DNA of 64,000 bases, from positions 64,716,662 through 64,780,661 of the forward strand of contig CM036225.1 in assembly GCA_020631735.1 (NCBI GenBank), read 5' to 3'. Position 1 is the first letter of the stretch. Each line of letters opens with the position of its first letter. Positions 33,961 to 43,800 of the stretch are shown piece by piece. The DNA comes from Saccharum officinarum (taxonomy: Eukaryota > Streptophyta > Magnoliopsida > Poales > Poaceae). The translations under genes were made by a program, and so were the position numbers. The notes beneath the pieces were generated by a model that did not search any database, was not told the DNA's origin, and saw nothing but the letters and a program-made list of their open reading frames with translations.

Positions 33961-34650
33961 CATAGTTCCGCTAGGCGCTCGCCTAGGCGCGATTAATCGC
34001 GAGTCGGAGGGTGCCTGCCTCGCCTATGGGGGTAGGCGGACCCCAGGCGGCGGCAGCTCGGCGGTGGCGCCGGTGGGGGTGGAGGAGCGTCCGGCGGAGG
34101 TTGCTGGTGGCGGAGGAGCTTCGGACGTGCGCAGACGGCGGCGAGAGCGGGCGTGCGCGGGCGGCGGCGGGCGCGAAGAGGAGCCAGAGATGCCGGAGAG
34201 GGAGAGGACCGGCGGCTGCACCGGTGGGGGTGGAGGAGCGTCCGCGCGCGCGGACGGCGGCGAGCGCGGGCGTGCACGGGCGGCGGCGGGCGCGCAGAGG
34301 AGAGAGAGATGCCAGAGAGGGAGAGGAACCGACGGCGGCGGCGGCGGATGCGGGAGAAGGCGACGGCGGCTGATGCGGGAGAAGGCGGCGCGATGAGGAC
34401 GGGCGAGTGCGGACTGCGGGGCTGGGCCCTTGCCTCTTGGGCCTTTTTATCTATCTAGGTTAGCCTTTCTATCTATCTAGACCCACTATTCAGTTGTTTA
34501 TTTTTTTCTTTAGAAGATAATACATGTATATTAGTATATACACAAAACGCCTAGAAAAACGCCTAGGAACGCCTAGGCGCGATTAATCCCGATTACTCCC
34601 TAGGCTAGGGGTCAGCGCCTAGATTCCGCCTGTCGCCTAGCGAAACTTTG
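33961..34650. mobile_element. Non-autonomous hAT element (690 bases)
   Basis: The 8-base target duplication GGTGTGGG is at 33953-33960 and 34651-34658. Terminal inverted repeats CATAGTTCCGCTAGGCG and CAAAGTTTCGCTAGGCG (from the right end) match at 15 of 17. Many GCCTAGGCG copies lie beneath the ends, with 'cgcctaggcgcgattaatc' near both, as expected for subterminal transposase-binding sites. The GC-rich core has a tandem duplication of about 130 bases ('ggtgggggtggaggagcgtcc' to 'gagagggagagg', twice). The ORFs inside are frame-wide open GC-rich text, not a transposase. Confidence 0.85.
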
Positions 34651-34658
34651 GGTGTGGG

Positions 34659-36023
34659 CGTGGCGCACTGCAGGCGTTGGCAGCAGGTACAAAAAATGAC
34701 AAAATGTTCCCTCCTGCTTTTGCTCAGCTACAGGCAGCGGCTACATATGGGACTACGTCGAAAATAAGAGCTACTCTGTTAGGTTAAAACAGATGTACCA
34801 TGGCTTGAGCCTTGAATACTAACAGGCTGAAACCCAGGTTAAGTCGTTTCCATGTTTTAAATAGTTTTGATGCTTGAAACTAATGAAATGTGTAAAAAAG
34901 ATAATGATAAAATGGGTAAAATTATTTTTTCAACCAGCCACAGATGACTTAGGAGGTCTGAAAAGGTAGAAAGCATCCAGTTGAAAAACAAAACTCTAGC
35001 TATGGATTTGACAAAATTGGAAATGCCAGGAATCTCATCTTTGGTCATGATTAGAAAAAATTTGGAGGTGTTAATGCATGCATAACTGTTATGTGGTACC
35101 ATGAGACCTTGAATCAGGATCCCTGCATAGAGGCCCCAGCTATTTCTTTTAGTGTGCAAAATGTAGTGTCCTGATTTCCTTTGCTGGCAACATGATTCAA
35201 GCATATCATGGCTCGCAGGTAGCAGCTGGGATGCCTAGGAAAAGGCTATTAGAATTTTAGCAGGAAGCATATCTAGCAAGATGAAATATGACGAAATGAG
35301 CAACCCACAAATGCTGAATCTATAAGCCCCAGCAAGTACAGATAGTCAGATATTGATGGAATCCCTTGATTGTTCAATGTTGTTTATTATCTCTCAATTC
35401 ACCACAACAAACTATTGAAAACTAACATAAAACAAAAACATGTGATGGTTCTAATACCCTATTTATGATAGATATTCCATGCAAAACCATAGAAAGTATT
35501 GTACTACCCATCGCCATTTTGACAGAGGCAATCTGCTATTTCTTATAACCTAAAGAAGACAGAGAACAATATCACAATACCCACTCTGAACCCAACCACC
35601 CGCCTTTAAAGGGGTACAAGACATCCAGCTGAAAGACCATTACAACTCTAGCTCTGGATTGACAAGATGGAACAAAAGAAAATCTGATCTTCATTCACAA
35701 TAGGATGTCAATTCGCTCAAAATTGCATTCAGCCAGACTTCAGCAAATCAATGAAACCACAAAACAATGGCTCAGTGGCAAGAGTCGAGTTATATTCTTT
35801 TTCAGCTAAGACTATAGATAACAAAAGGCTACTAAGCAATACAATCACGAGTTACGTGCATAATGCCGTAATGAAATTCGCTTTCAACCGTCATGGAAAA
35901 AAATACAATAATGAGTTTAGATGCATTTACGGATTGCTAACAAAATGAGAATTGAAATTAATCTATCTAGCAGATAGACAGGAGTTTTTAAAAGTATACC
36001 AAGGAAAGGCAAGTTACATACCA
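34659..36023. other. Intergenic DNA downstream of bZIP gene
   Basis: No gene was recognised. Imperfect repeats ('catccag-tgaaa..ctctagctatggat', 'atgtagtgtcctgattt') connect it to 33.4-33.6 kb and are repeated at 34965 and 35620. It may contain a 3' UTR intron or downstream exon of the bZIP gene. Confidence 0.4.
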
Positions 36024-36851
36024 TCACTCCTTTTCAACATTTGGCAAGCAGACAGCAGGTACTGTATCCATTCCCCCGCAGACAGGTAGCTTAGTGGATC
36101 CAGACTTGTTGCTTCCCATGCATTGGATACTCGCGACATCACAGGCGCCTTGTCCCAACACCTGACCACTGATAGCGCCCTGCATCCCAGGGTTGCAATA
36201 CATCTGATCGTTGCATCTGAAATCGCAGGCGTTGGTAACCTGGGCCGCAGCACCACCAAGGAAGCTTCCCTGGTCAACACTAGACATGAGGTCGACGTTC
36301 TTGACCGCCGCCGGCGGCCTCTGATAGGGAAACGCGCCAATCTCCCCCTCGATCCTGCCCCTGATGTCGACGAGCAGGCAGCGGAGCCTGGCCACCTCCG
36401 CCTCGAGCGCGGCGTGGCTCTGGAGCTTCTTCATGAGCTGCTGGTTGAGCGCCCGGAGGTGGACCACCTCCTCCTCCAGCGACGCGGTGTGCGCCTTCTT
36501 CTTCTCCCGGTACTTCCTGACGGCGGCGCGGTTCCCCGAGGGGCGCTTCTTGGAGGCGGCGTTGCTGTTGCCGGTGGCGGTGTTGTTCTCGGACGGCGAC
36601 TCGGCGGTCTCGGCGCCGTCGCCGGGCGAGGCGGCGACGATCTTGGTGTGGACGTGGACGCAGGTGTGGGTGTGCGAGAGGTCGTGCACCGGCGGGTTGC
36701 AGGTGTGGGTGTGCGTGCAGGCGTGGTGCTCCGTGTCCTTGAGGATCTCGTCGAAGTAGCTGTCCATGGAGCAGCTGCTGGGCGGGTCGGTGCCGAGCGC
36801 CGGGCACAGGTACGTGTCCGGGTTGGAGAAATCCAGGTCCCCGTCGTCCAT
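36024..36851 (-). CDS. Group F bZIP transcription factor, bZIP19/23 zinc-deficiency type
   Basis: A single-exon frame of 275 residues starting MDDGDLDFSNPDTY. Residues 41-51 (EHHACTHTHTC) and 56-70 (HDLSHTHTCVHVHTK) form the Cys/His-rich zinc-sensor motif that defines group F. Residues 101-165 are the bZIP domain: the basic region has NRAAVRKYR (N107, seven residues, R115) and leucines fall at 125, 132, 139 and further hydrophobic a/d positions. In Arabidopsis the bZIP19/23 pair activate ZIP-type zinc transporters under zinc shortage through zinc loss from this motif; the same job is inferred here. The upstream frame stays open for 29 more codons, but that stretch crosses a splice acceptor (TTCCCAG, 36906-36912), so the ATG at 36851 is preferred. 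A donor-like GTATGT follows the stop at once, suggesting a 3' UTR intron. The long plus-strand ORF across it is a shadow. Confidence 0.93.
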   Translation of the reverse strand: MDDGDLDFSNPDTYLCPALGTDPPSSCSMDSYFDEILKDTEHHACTHTHTCNPPVHDLSHTHTCVHVHTKIVAASPGDGAETAESPSENNTATGNSNAASKKRPSGNRAAVRKYREKKKAHTASLEEEVVHLRALNQQLMKKLQSHAALEAEVARLRCLLVDIRGRIEGEIGAFPYQRPPAAVKNVDLMSSVDQGSFLGGAAAQVTNACDFRCNDQMYCNPGMQGAISGQVLGQGACDVASIQCMGSNKSGSTKLPVCGGMDTVPAVCLPNVEKE

Positions 36852-36905
36852 TGCTGCTGCGGGCGGGCGGGCGGGCGCGCGCTGGGCAGTCAAGGGCACT
36901 TCCAC

Positions 36906-37022
36906 CTGGGAACATGACAAACCATCGGAAAATTGCAAGTATTAGTGCTCCGCCGCTGCTCCGGAGACGACAAACGGAACGAGCAAATCCGTCGGAGCGA
37001 AGAGTGGACGGGGCTCGTTTAC
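36906..37022 (-). other. Probable 5' UTR intron of the bZIP gene
   Basis: On the minus strand a donor GTAG|GTAAAC at 37022 and an acceptor TTCCCAG at 36906 bracket 117 bases ending 54 bases before the ATG. Sequence-based guess. Confidence 0.45.
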
Positions 37023-37330
37023 CTACCAGCAGCAGCGGGGGAAGGCCAATCCAAGCCCGGGAGGGTTGCGACGACGAGAAGGGGAAAATGGGGCGGAGCG
37101 GACGGAGACGAAGGCGAAGAGGGGGTGGATGAATCTGGACGGGGACGTGTTGGGCGCGTAGGGCGGCGGAAGGGAATCCCGAGCCGAGCCTACCACCCAC
37201 CAGCGCCGGGGGCCCATCACCATACCCATGGACATGGAGCCCAACCGAATGGGTGGTGGTGGACTGGTGGTGGAGTGGACGGGCAGCAGACGCGGTTGGG
37301 CTGGTCGTCGTCTACTCGTCTCCGTGCAGT

Positions 37331-37461
37331 CATCGTGATTTGTATTCTTCCACCCTCCAATAAATGCACGTTTCGTTTTTCTGACGAGTTAAATTTTTAG
37401 AGATTAGAGATTGATGGATCAAATTTATAAAAAATATATTAATATTGTGATGTATAATACT
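37331..37461. other. Upstream spacer of bZIP gene
   Basis: Nothing beyond AT-rich spacer is seen before the Stowaway element. Confidence 0.4.
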
Positions 37462-37905
37462 CCCTCCGTATCGGATTTAGAAGTCGTTTTGGACAAGGTT
37501 TAGGTCAAACATTGTGAATATAAATCATCAATAACTTTTAAGTTGTTGAGTTTGCAAATGTAGAAATTATATGAATATATTTGTCTTGAAAAATACTTTC
37601 ATAAAAATATACATATATCACTTTTTCATAAATATTTTTTATAAAAACAAGAGGTCAAAGTTGTGTTTTGGAGACCGTGAGGTTTGGGTCAAACATTGTG
37701 AATATAAATCATCAATAACTTTTAAGTTGTTAAGTTTGCAAATGTAGAAATTATATGAATAGATTTGTCTTTAAAAATACTTTCATAAAAGTATACATAT
37801 ATCACTTTTTCATAAATATTTTTTATAAAAACAAGAGGTCAAAGTTGTGTTTTGGAGACCGTGTCACTGTCCTAAACGACTTCTAAATCCGATACGGAGG
37901 GAGTA
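37462..37905. mobile_element. Stowaway MITE with internal tandem duplication
   Basis: The termini 'ctccctccgtatcggatttagaagtcg' and its reverse complement at the right end are perfect for more than 25 bases and flanked by TA, as expected for Stowaway. Between them a 184-base segment ('gtcaaacattgtgaat' to 'ggagaccgtg') is present twice, at 37504-37687 and from 37688, nearly identical. Confidence 0.9.
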
Positions 37906-39430
37906 AGTATATTATTAGATTGAACATGGAGTATACTTTCATAATAAACTTATTAAAGATACAAATATTGATATTATTTTCTATATTTTTAGTCAAAGTT
38001 AAAAAAAAAGTGACTCATCGACAGTGAGACGTGTATTTATTTTAGGACGAAGAGAGTATACACATAGAAAAGTCATAATTAACATAGAGCTCTCGTTGAG
38101 CAAACACAGTAAGCAGCACTAGACCTTAGAATGTAAGTGGTGTTTTCTACTATTATTGGAATGTTTCTTATCGAGTTATTATAAAGCTATAAAAAGAGTA
38201 GATAGATAGAACAAGCCTTCATTTAGTTCTAAAAAGTTTTTGGCGAAAATATCACATCGAATATTTCGTGTGATGTCGGAAGGGGTTTTTGAATACTAAC
38301 AAAAAAAACTAATTGCACAACTAGCCTAGAAACAGCGAGACGAATTTATTAAGACTAATTAATCCGTCATTAGTAAAAGTATACTGTAGCATTTTAGTGT
38401 CAAATCACTGACTAATTAGGCTCAAAACGTTCGTCTCGCAATTTCCACGCAAACTGAGCAATTAATTTTTTTATTTCTTCTACATTTAATACTTCATACA
38501 TATGCCGCAAGTTTTACTGCGACACTTTTTGAATTCTGAATCTTCGAACTACAAGGCCCAAACAGTGAACCGTCTTGCAAGAAAAGTCTTCCGTGCGAGA
38601 AATTTATGTTGACATACCACTTGCAAGTTGATACCTAAACAGTGAACCGTCCTGTAGAGCATTTTCATTAGTAATAAAATATCCAATCTTCTATACTTAA
38701 AAGTAGCATTTTAGGATATGAAGATGTTGTTGCGGATCCTGTATCTCGCCTTCTATATCTAAATTTTTAAGAGATTTTCAAAAAGAAGCATCATTCCTCT
38801 AAATAAAGGATATAGCCCACTCTACCATATCCTCAAAGAAATATAGAAGATATGTTTTAAGTATTCTGTTACATTAGACATTATTACTCCCTTATATCCT
38901 AAATTGATTTTAAGTACTATCTTAAAACAATTCATAAGAAATACAATATAAAAGATCTAGTGAAGATGCTTTTAGCATAGGACTTGGGTACAAAATTACC
39001 CTCGATCTCTTGTCGAAATGTTGAATAGGCACACTAACAGCATCTCCAAGAGTTTGCCAAATCAACTTGGCATCCATCTATTTTTGGTAAAATAGAAAAA
39101 TTGTGCTCCAACAGTTTGGCATCCAACTTGGAAAATTTTAGCAACTTGGCAAATCTCCCCCCCCCCTCCACGCGCATATTTGCGCGCTGAGCGCGAGTGC
39201 GTATCCGGCTTCACGTGCAAATTTAAGCGGGGCTCTTCGTTTCTCAACCCAAACATTTGGAACGATTCTTAGTGAGTTATTATAAAATTAATAAAGAGTA
39301 GATAGGTGGAGATCTTCGGTGCCAGAAATTTATGGTACAAAACTTGGCATACAACTTGCGAACCTTGACCCAAACATTGAATTTTATCATCGCTTTGGCG
39401 CATGATCTGTAAGGTAGCGTTTGGATATAA
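37906..39430. other. MITE-rich spacer
   Basis: Contains the element at 38215-38557. A unit at about 38650-38970 starts 'agagcattttcattag' and ends near 'gaagatgcttttagc', a Tourist-like inverted pair. A 'catctccaagagtttgcc' type unit lies at about 39045-39130. No gene. Confidence 0.45.
38215..38557. mobile_element. MITE of the GGCC-TTTAGTTC family, fold-back type
   Basis: Ends 'gccttcatttagttc' and 'gaactacaaggcc' are inverted. The left interior ('ttgcacaa..gagacgaatttattaagac') and right interior ('taggctcaaaacgttcgtctcgc') are also inverted, so the whole unit can fold. Confidence 0.6.
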
Positions 39431-40298
39431 TCTATTTATCTATTCTATACTATAAAAGGGTGAAAGAATTGAAAATAGTCTCTCACCCTAATATTTTCTA
39501 CCCACATAAACTCTTGTCCCTTAAATCTACATTAAAATTAGATCCGATGCATCTAAAATTTCCACCTTGATATGAAAATAGACCCCGTCAAAAAACTTGT
39601 AAATGTTTACGCATGTTTCTCTCTTGCCTGTCTCCCATTTGATTTTTTTTTCACCGTCCTCGACCCCTACCGGCCGTCGTACCCCCGCAACGAGATTACA
39701 TCTATCCACCGAAATTTTCCTCTCAGCGCCCACGACAGTTTTGGCGTCCTTCATCCGCCGCCTTGACTCCGTCGTCGTCCTCAAGATTCAGATTCAAAAG
39801 ATTGCAATTCAATGCTCATCGTGTGTCCGCCGGATGAATCTACAGGGTGTGTTCCAGACGGAGTCGGCAATCTAGACTTCCAGACAGAGAAAGATTTATG
39901 TGCAAATGATGGAGGATATCCACGTCGATTCGATCGGAGGCCTGTTGGTTATCTCCTGCAACAAAAAGACTAAAGAGTGGGTGGACATGATATTATAACG
40001 TGGGCTCATGGTCCTGCCTCTTGCGATCCCGCAATCCTCGCACCTATCTCCGTCGCTTGCGACAAAATTGATGTGAAAAAGGAAAGAAACCTCGCTCGCG
40101 TAGGAAAGAGACCCACGTCCGCCCGGCTCCGCATCCCCCATCATCACCCTCACCAGCATCGTCGCCCCCATCGTCGCCCAGCTCCGCATCCACCGCTCCC
40201 GCCCACAGCTGGCCGCGCCGCCGCCGCACGAGCCCGCCCCGGCGCCCGCGCCCGCCCGTAGCCGCGGTTCCCGTGCGCGCTCACTAGTAGGCCGCCTG

Positions 40299-40649
40299 AT
40301 GTTCCCCACTCGTGCTCGCTCGCCCATGCCTCATCCTCCTCTCCTCCTTGTCGCACCCGCGCCGTCGTCACCCTCGTCGTCGTCGGCCGACACCCGCTCA
40401 GCCGGAACCCTAGGCGCAGCCCGTCCCGCTCGGCGGGAGCTCCAGGGGCGACCTACAACCCATCGAGTAGCAGTAGCAACGGCTGGGCGCAGCAGGCGGA
40501 GGAGGCCCGACCCATCCAGCTCGCCCTCGCCCTCTGCAACTGCTGCTCCGAGGACGTTGCGGCAGACCGCAGCTTCTTCAACTCCTACTCCCTCGCTCCC
40601 TGCTGTCACCAGGTGTGCCAACCCCTTCTCATCCATTCCTACTGTGTGA
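40299..40649 (+). pseudogene. GC-rich exon fragment within the Helitron
   Basis: A 116-codon open frame starting MFPTRARSPMP, rich in Ser/Pro/Arg, followed by a donor-like 'caggtgtgcc' near 40610. The composition contrasts sharply with the AT-rich surroundings. No domain was recognised. It is probably the 5' part of a captured host gene. Confidence 0.35.
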
Positions 40650-42582
40650 AACCGAGCACCCAACCCTAAGTAATTGCCTATTTCTATTCTAATCTGAACT
40701 AATTACATGTATGTACATGTATTGTGCCTGCTAACTTCGATCCATTCCAAAGATTACCTTGCGTACATGTGCACACCCATGTCCTTTACTGGATCTGCAC
40801 CTGCAGTTCTGTGTGCTTTGCACTGAATGTTAGTAGGCGGTGCAAATGGGATCAGGATATGTGGTTTTCTGGCCTGTGTGCAATTACTGATGTTGAAATT
40901 TAGATGGACATTCTTGGATCCATTTTTTCTCAACACGGATTCAATGCGTACGTACCTGTGTTCCTGTAATCTAATGGGATGCTCATTTGAAATATGCCGT
41001 CGCAATTGTGCTGATAACCAAAGTGCCATGTAAATGTGTTGATCTTATAGGAATAATATTTCTATATTGATTGAACTAATAAATTCCTCTTTTAATTGCC
41101 TGATTATGGTAGTATACGGGCAGCACAATATTCATGAGTTTGCTACTGCCAGCCATAGTTTTTGCTATAATAATAAATACTGTGCCGTCAGATACACAGA
41201 TTTCATAAGCTATGTATGGTGCATGTGTGTGCAGTATGAGAGGCTTGACTAATCTGGATTTGAACTCTCATTCAGTTATAGCCTTGATAGTTCTGAAGTA
41301 GAAGAGATGTGGTTAAGACCTAGAACAGGTGCAATCTTCAGCATGTGTATGTGCATGATCAGTGGCTTAGAAAGCAAAGCTGGTCATGCTGTTGTCAGGT
41401 GTCCCTTTGCAGATCTCTGTTGCAGGTAATGAGACAAAAATTTAGGTGCCCACATTATGAACAGTGTAGGACCTTTGAACCAGAGTTGTAATTTCAGAAA
41501 ATATAAGCGCTCAAACATGATGCATCTATACTTAGTTAGAGCCCTGGCTAACCACTATTACCGATGCTTTAGTTAAATGCTGTTGCTATTTTTTTCATTG
41601 GGATCTGTTCTGCGACTGTTTTAGTAATCCTACTAACTAAATTTAAATTTCCCAAAAGCAACCCTTCTGTTAAAGCTTGGTTAGACTGAGTAACAATTTT
41701 TTCTTTGCCATCAGTACTCACATTGAGTTTTCTGCCTTTTTCAGAAAGAGGTGCTCGTATATGCATGCATAGATCTCTAGAAAAATTGGTCCACACTAAT
41801 AAATGGAATGTCTGACGTGTGCTTTTAGAAAATGCCAGATTATCAGGAAACAAATTATTTTTCCTCTCGTGTTGCACATTTCAGAATATGTACTATAAAT
41901 TGCATTATATATAAAGGTGTTCCATTTATCAGCAATTCATCTGCGTCACCGCCAAACCATTTTTCGTAAAGCATACACTGAGAAACAAATTCTAATTCTG
42001 CTCAGAGAACAAAGGAAGCATAGCAACTTTTCTGGGCAAACAATTTGGTGGTGTCGGATGCTAATGTTTCATTGCTCCTGACGGTGAAGAGGTGTGATCT
42101 AGGTGAGAGCACAAGCACCCGGCATCCTTCAAGTGATTCTAGCATGGAAGGTATGTCCCATGGCACGAGCTTTTCCCTCTAGCAATGATTCAGTTGATTA
42201 CTTTATTTTTCCTTAACTTTGTATTCTAAAAGGTTCCTCAAACGATTTTATGATTTTTCCTAATTAGGTTAGTACAAGAGCAAGGCTTGATTGCTTTAGA
42301 ATGGAGTCGGCCGAATTCTGTACCAATTTACTTGTTATTACTTATTAGTCACAATCTCCAAAATCATGGGCTGCAGCTATACAGTAAGGCTTTCCACTAA
42401 TATTATGTTTTTTATGTATAAAAAGAGGGCAAAACTGTACAAAAAGTTCAGAAAACCTACTGCATTACAAGCTGTTTGTTCTTTTTTGGAAGAAAAATTA
42501 GCACTACCTGATGTGTCATGTGTGTCTATGATAACACATAGCTCTGATCTATGTCGATGTAATATCATATCCAAGGACAGTG

Positions 42583-42817
42583 AAAATGACCTGCAGATCT
42601 ATGTTCTTTGCACTTAACCGAGAACTTCTGCTATTCATCCTCCCCACCTTGATAGTATCTTTATTTTTAATATGTCTGTCATGTGCACTATGTTGCAGGT
42701 TAAGCAAACAGCTACTGTTTAATGTTTTGAAGCAAATTTGGAAGCCATCCATGCTCCTGCTGTAGGTACCTCACCGATCTTCTCTCTCCCTCCTCTGTCT
42801 AATGTGTGGAAGGATTG
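42583..42817 (+). repeat. Direct repeat copy 1 within Helitron
   Basis: 235 bases repeated at 42910-43144 with only a few differences. Confidence 0.9.
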
Positions 42818-42834
42818 AGACATGTTTTTGGTGC

Positions 42835-43144
42835 GATATTATAACGTGGGCTCATAGTCCTGCCTCCTGCGATCCCGCAATCCTCGCGCCTATCCCCGTC
42901 GCTTGCGACAAAATGGCCTGCAGATCTATGTTCTTTGCACTTAACCGAGAACTTCTGCTATTCATCCTCACCACCTTGGTAGTATCTTTATTTTTAATAT
43001 GTTTGTCATGTGTACTATGTTGCAGGTTAAGCAAACAGCTACTGTTTAATGTTTTGAAGCAAATTTGGAAGCCATCCATGCTCCTGCTGTAGGTACCTCA
43101 CCGATCTTCTCTCTCCCTCCTCTGTCTAATGTGTGGAAGGATTG
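42835..43144 (+). repeat. Chimeric duplication: 80 bases of 39989-40068 joined to a copy of 42583-42817
   Basis: The part 42835-42914 copies 39989-40068 with few changes, and 42910-43144 copies 42583-42817. The join lies at a shared AAAAT. Confidence 0.85.
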
Positions 43145-43643
43145 GGATGGGTTATGACTAATATTTAGTTCAGTTTATATTCTATTCGGTAGACTCTCTA
43201 CGAATTGGCCCTTCCGGCATGGATGGCCAGAGCGATGTCAGCATGAGTTAAAAAAGATTATTTTATCTTTTAACTTCGTACACCTTTTGGTTAATTGCCC
43301 AAGATAGATTTGTGTTTGCAAACACACAGAAGAAGTTTTTTTTTGTAATTCAGTGCATTGGAAATAAAAGTAGTCACATGTTTTCATGTATTTTCATATG
43401 TCCTCTTGGCAGCTTATGAATCTAGATCTCATAGGTTGCCTTTCATTCAGCAAAGTTCTCCGGTTATTACATTAGTTTTAGTAATTCAGTGATCAGTGCT
43501 CGTCACAGATGATTTCTCCCCCACCAATGATTTCTTTCTCTTTCACACTCATCAAAGATGAATAAAGCTCGAACTCTGAATTTTTGTCTGAACTCTGAAA
43601 TTTTGTTGCAACTTGATAGTTCAAACACTTGTTAGATAGGTCT

Positions 43644-43800
43644 TTACCCCATTAATTTCTTCATTGTTGGGATAACTACCAGGACTCCAGGATCAATCTC
43701 TTGCTCAGTAGAGAAATTATTTGTGATGTCTTCCAAAAGTGATAAATCAAGAGTTGTTGGCTCTACACTTTCATCCCGTAATATGCTTACCAACACATGA
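43644..43800 (-). pseudogene. Receptor-like kinase fragment captured by the Helitron
   Basis: The minus-strand frame reads ILRDESVEPTTLDLSLLEDI then TNNFSTEQEIDPG. This matches the juxtamembrane start of grass receptor-like kinases, where a 'lp-lLe-IT-nFs-e-eIG-Gg' string leads into the glycine-rich loop. The glycine-rich loop is degenerate, and no transmembrane segment or catalytic kinase core follows. It is a short captured fragment with no expected activity. Confidence 0.6.

Noticed and set aside
33920..34396. 158-codon Gly/Arg-rich ORF
   Set aside because: Lies almost wholly inside the hAT element's GC-rich duplicated core; open in several frames.
36123..36917. 264-codon plus-strand ORF
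   Set aside because: Antisense shadow of the bZIP coding exon.
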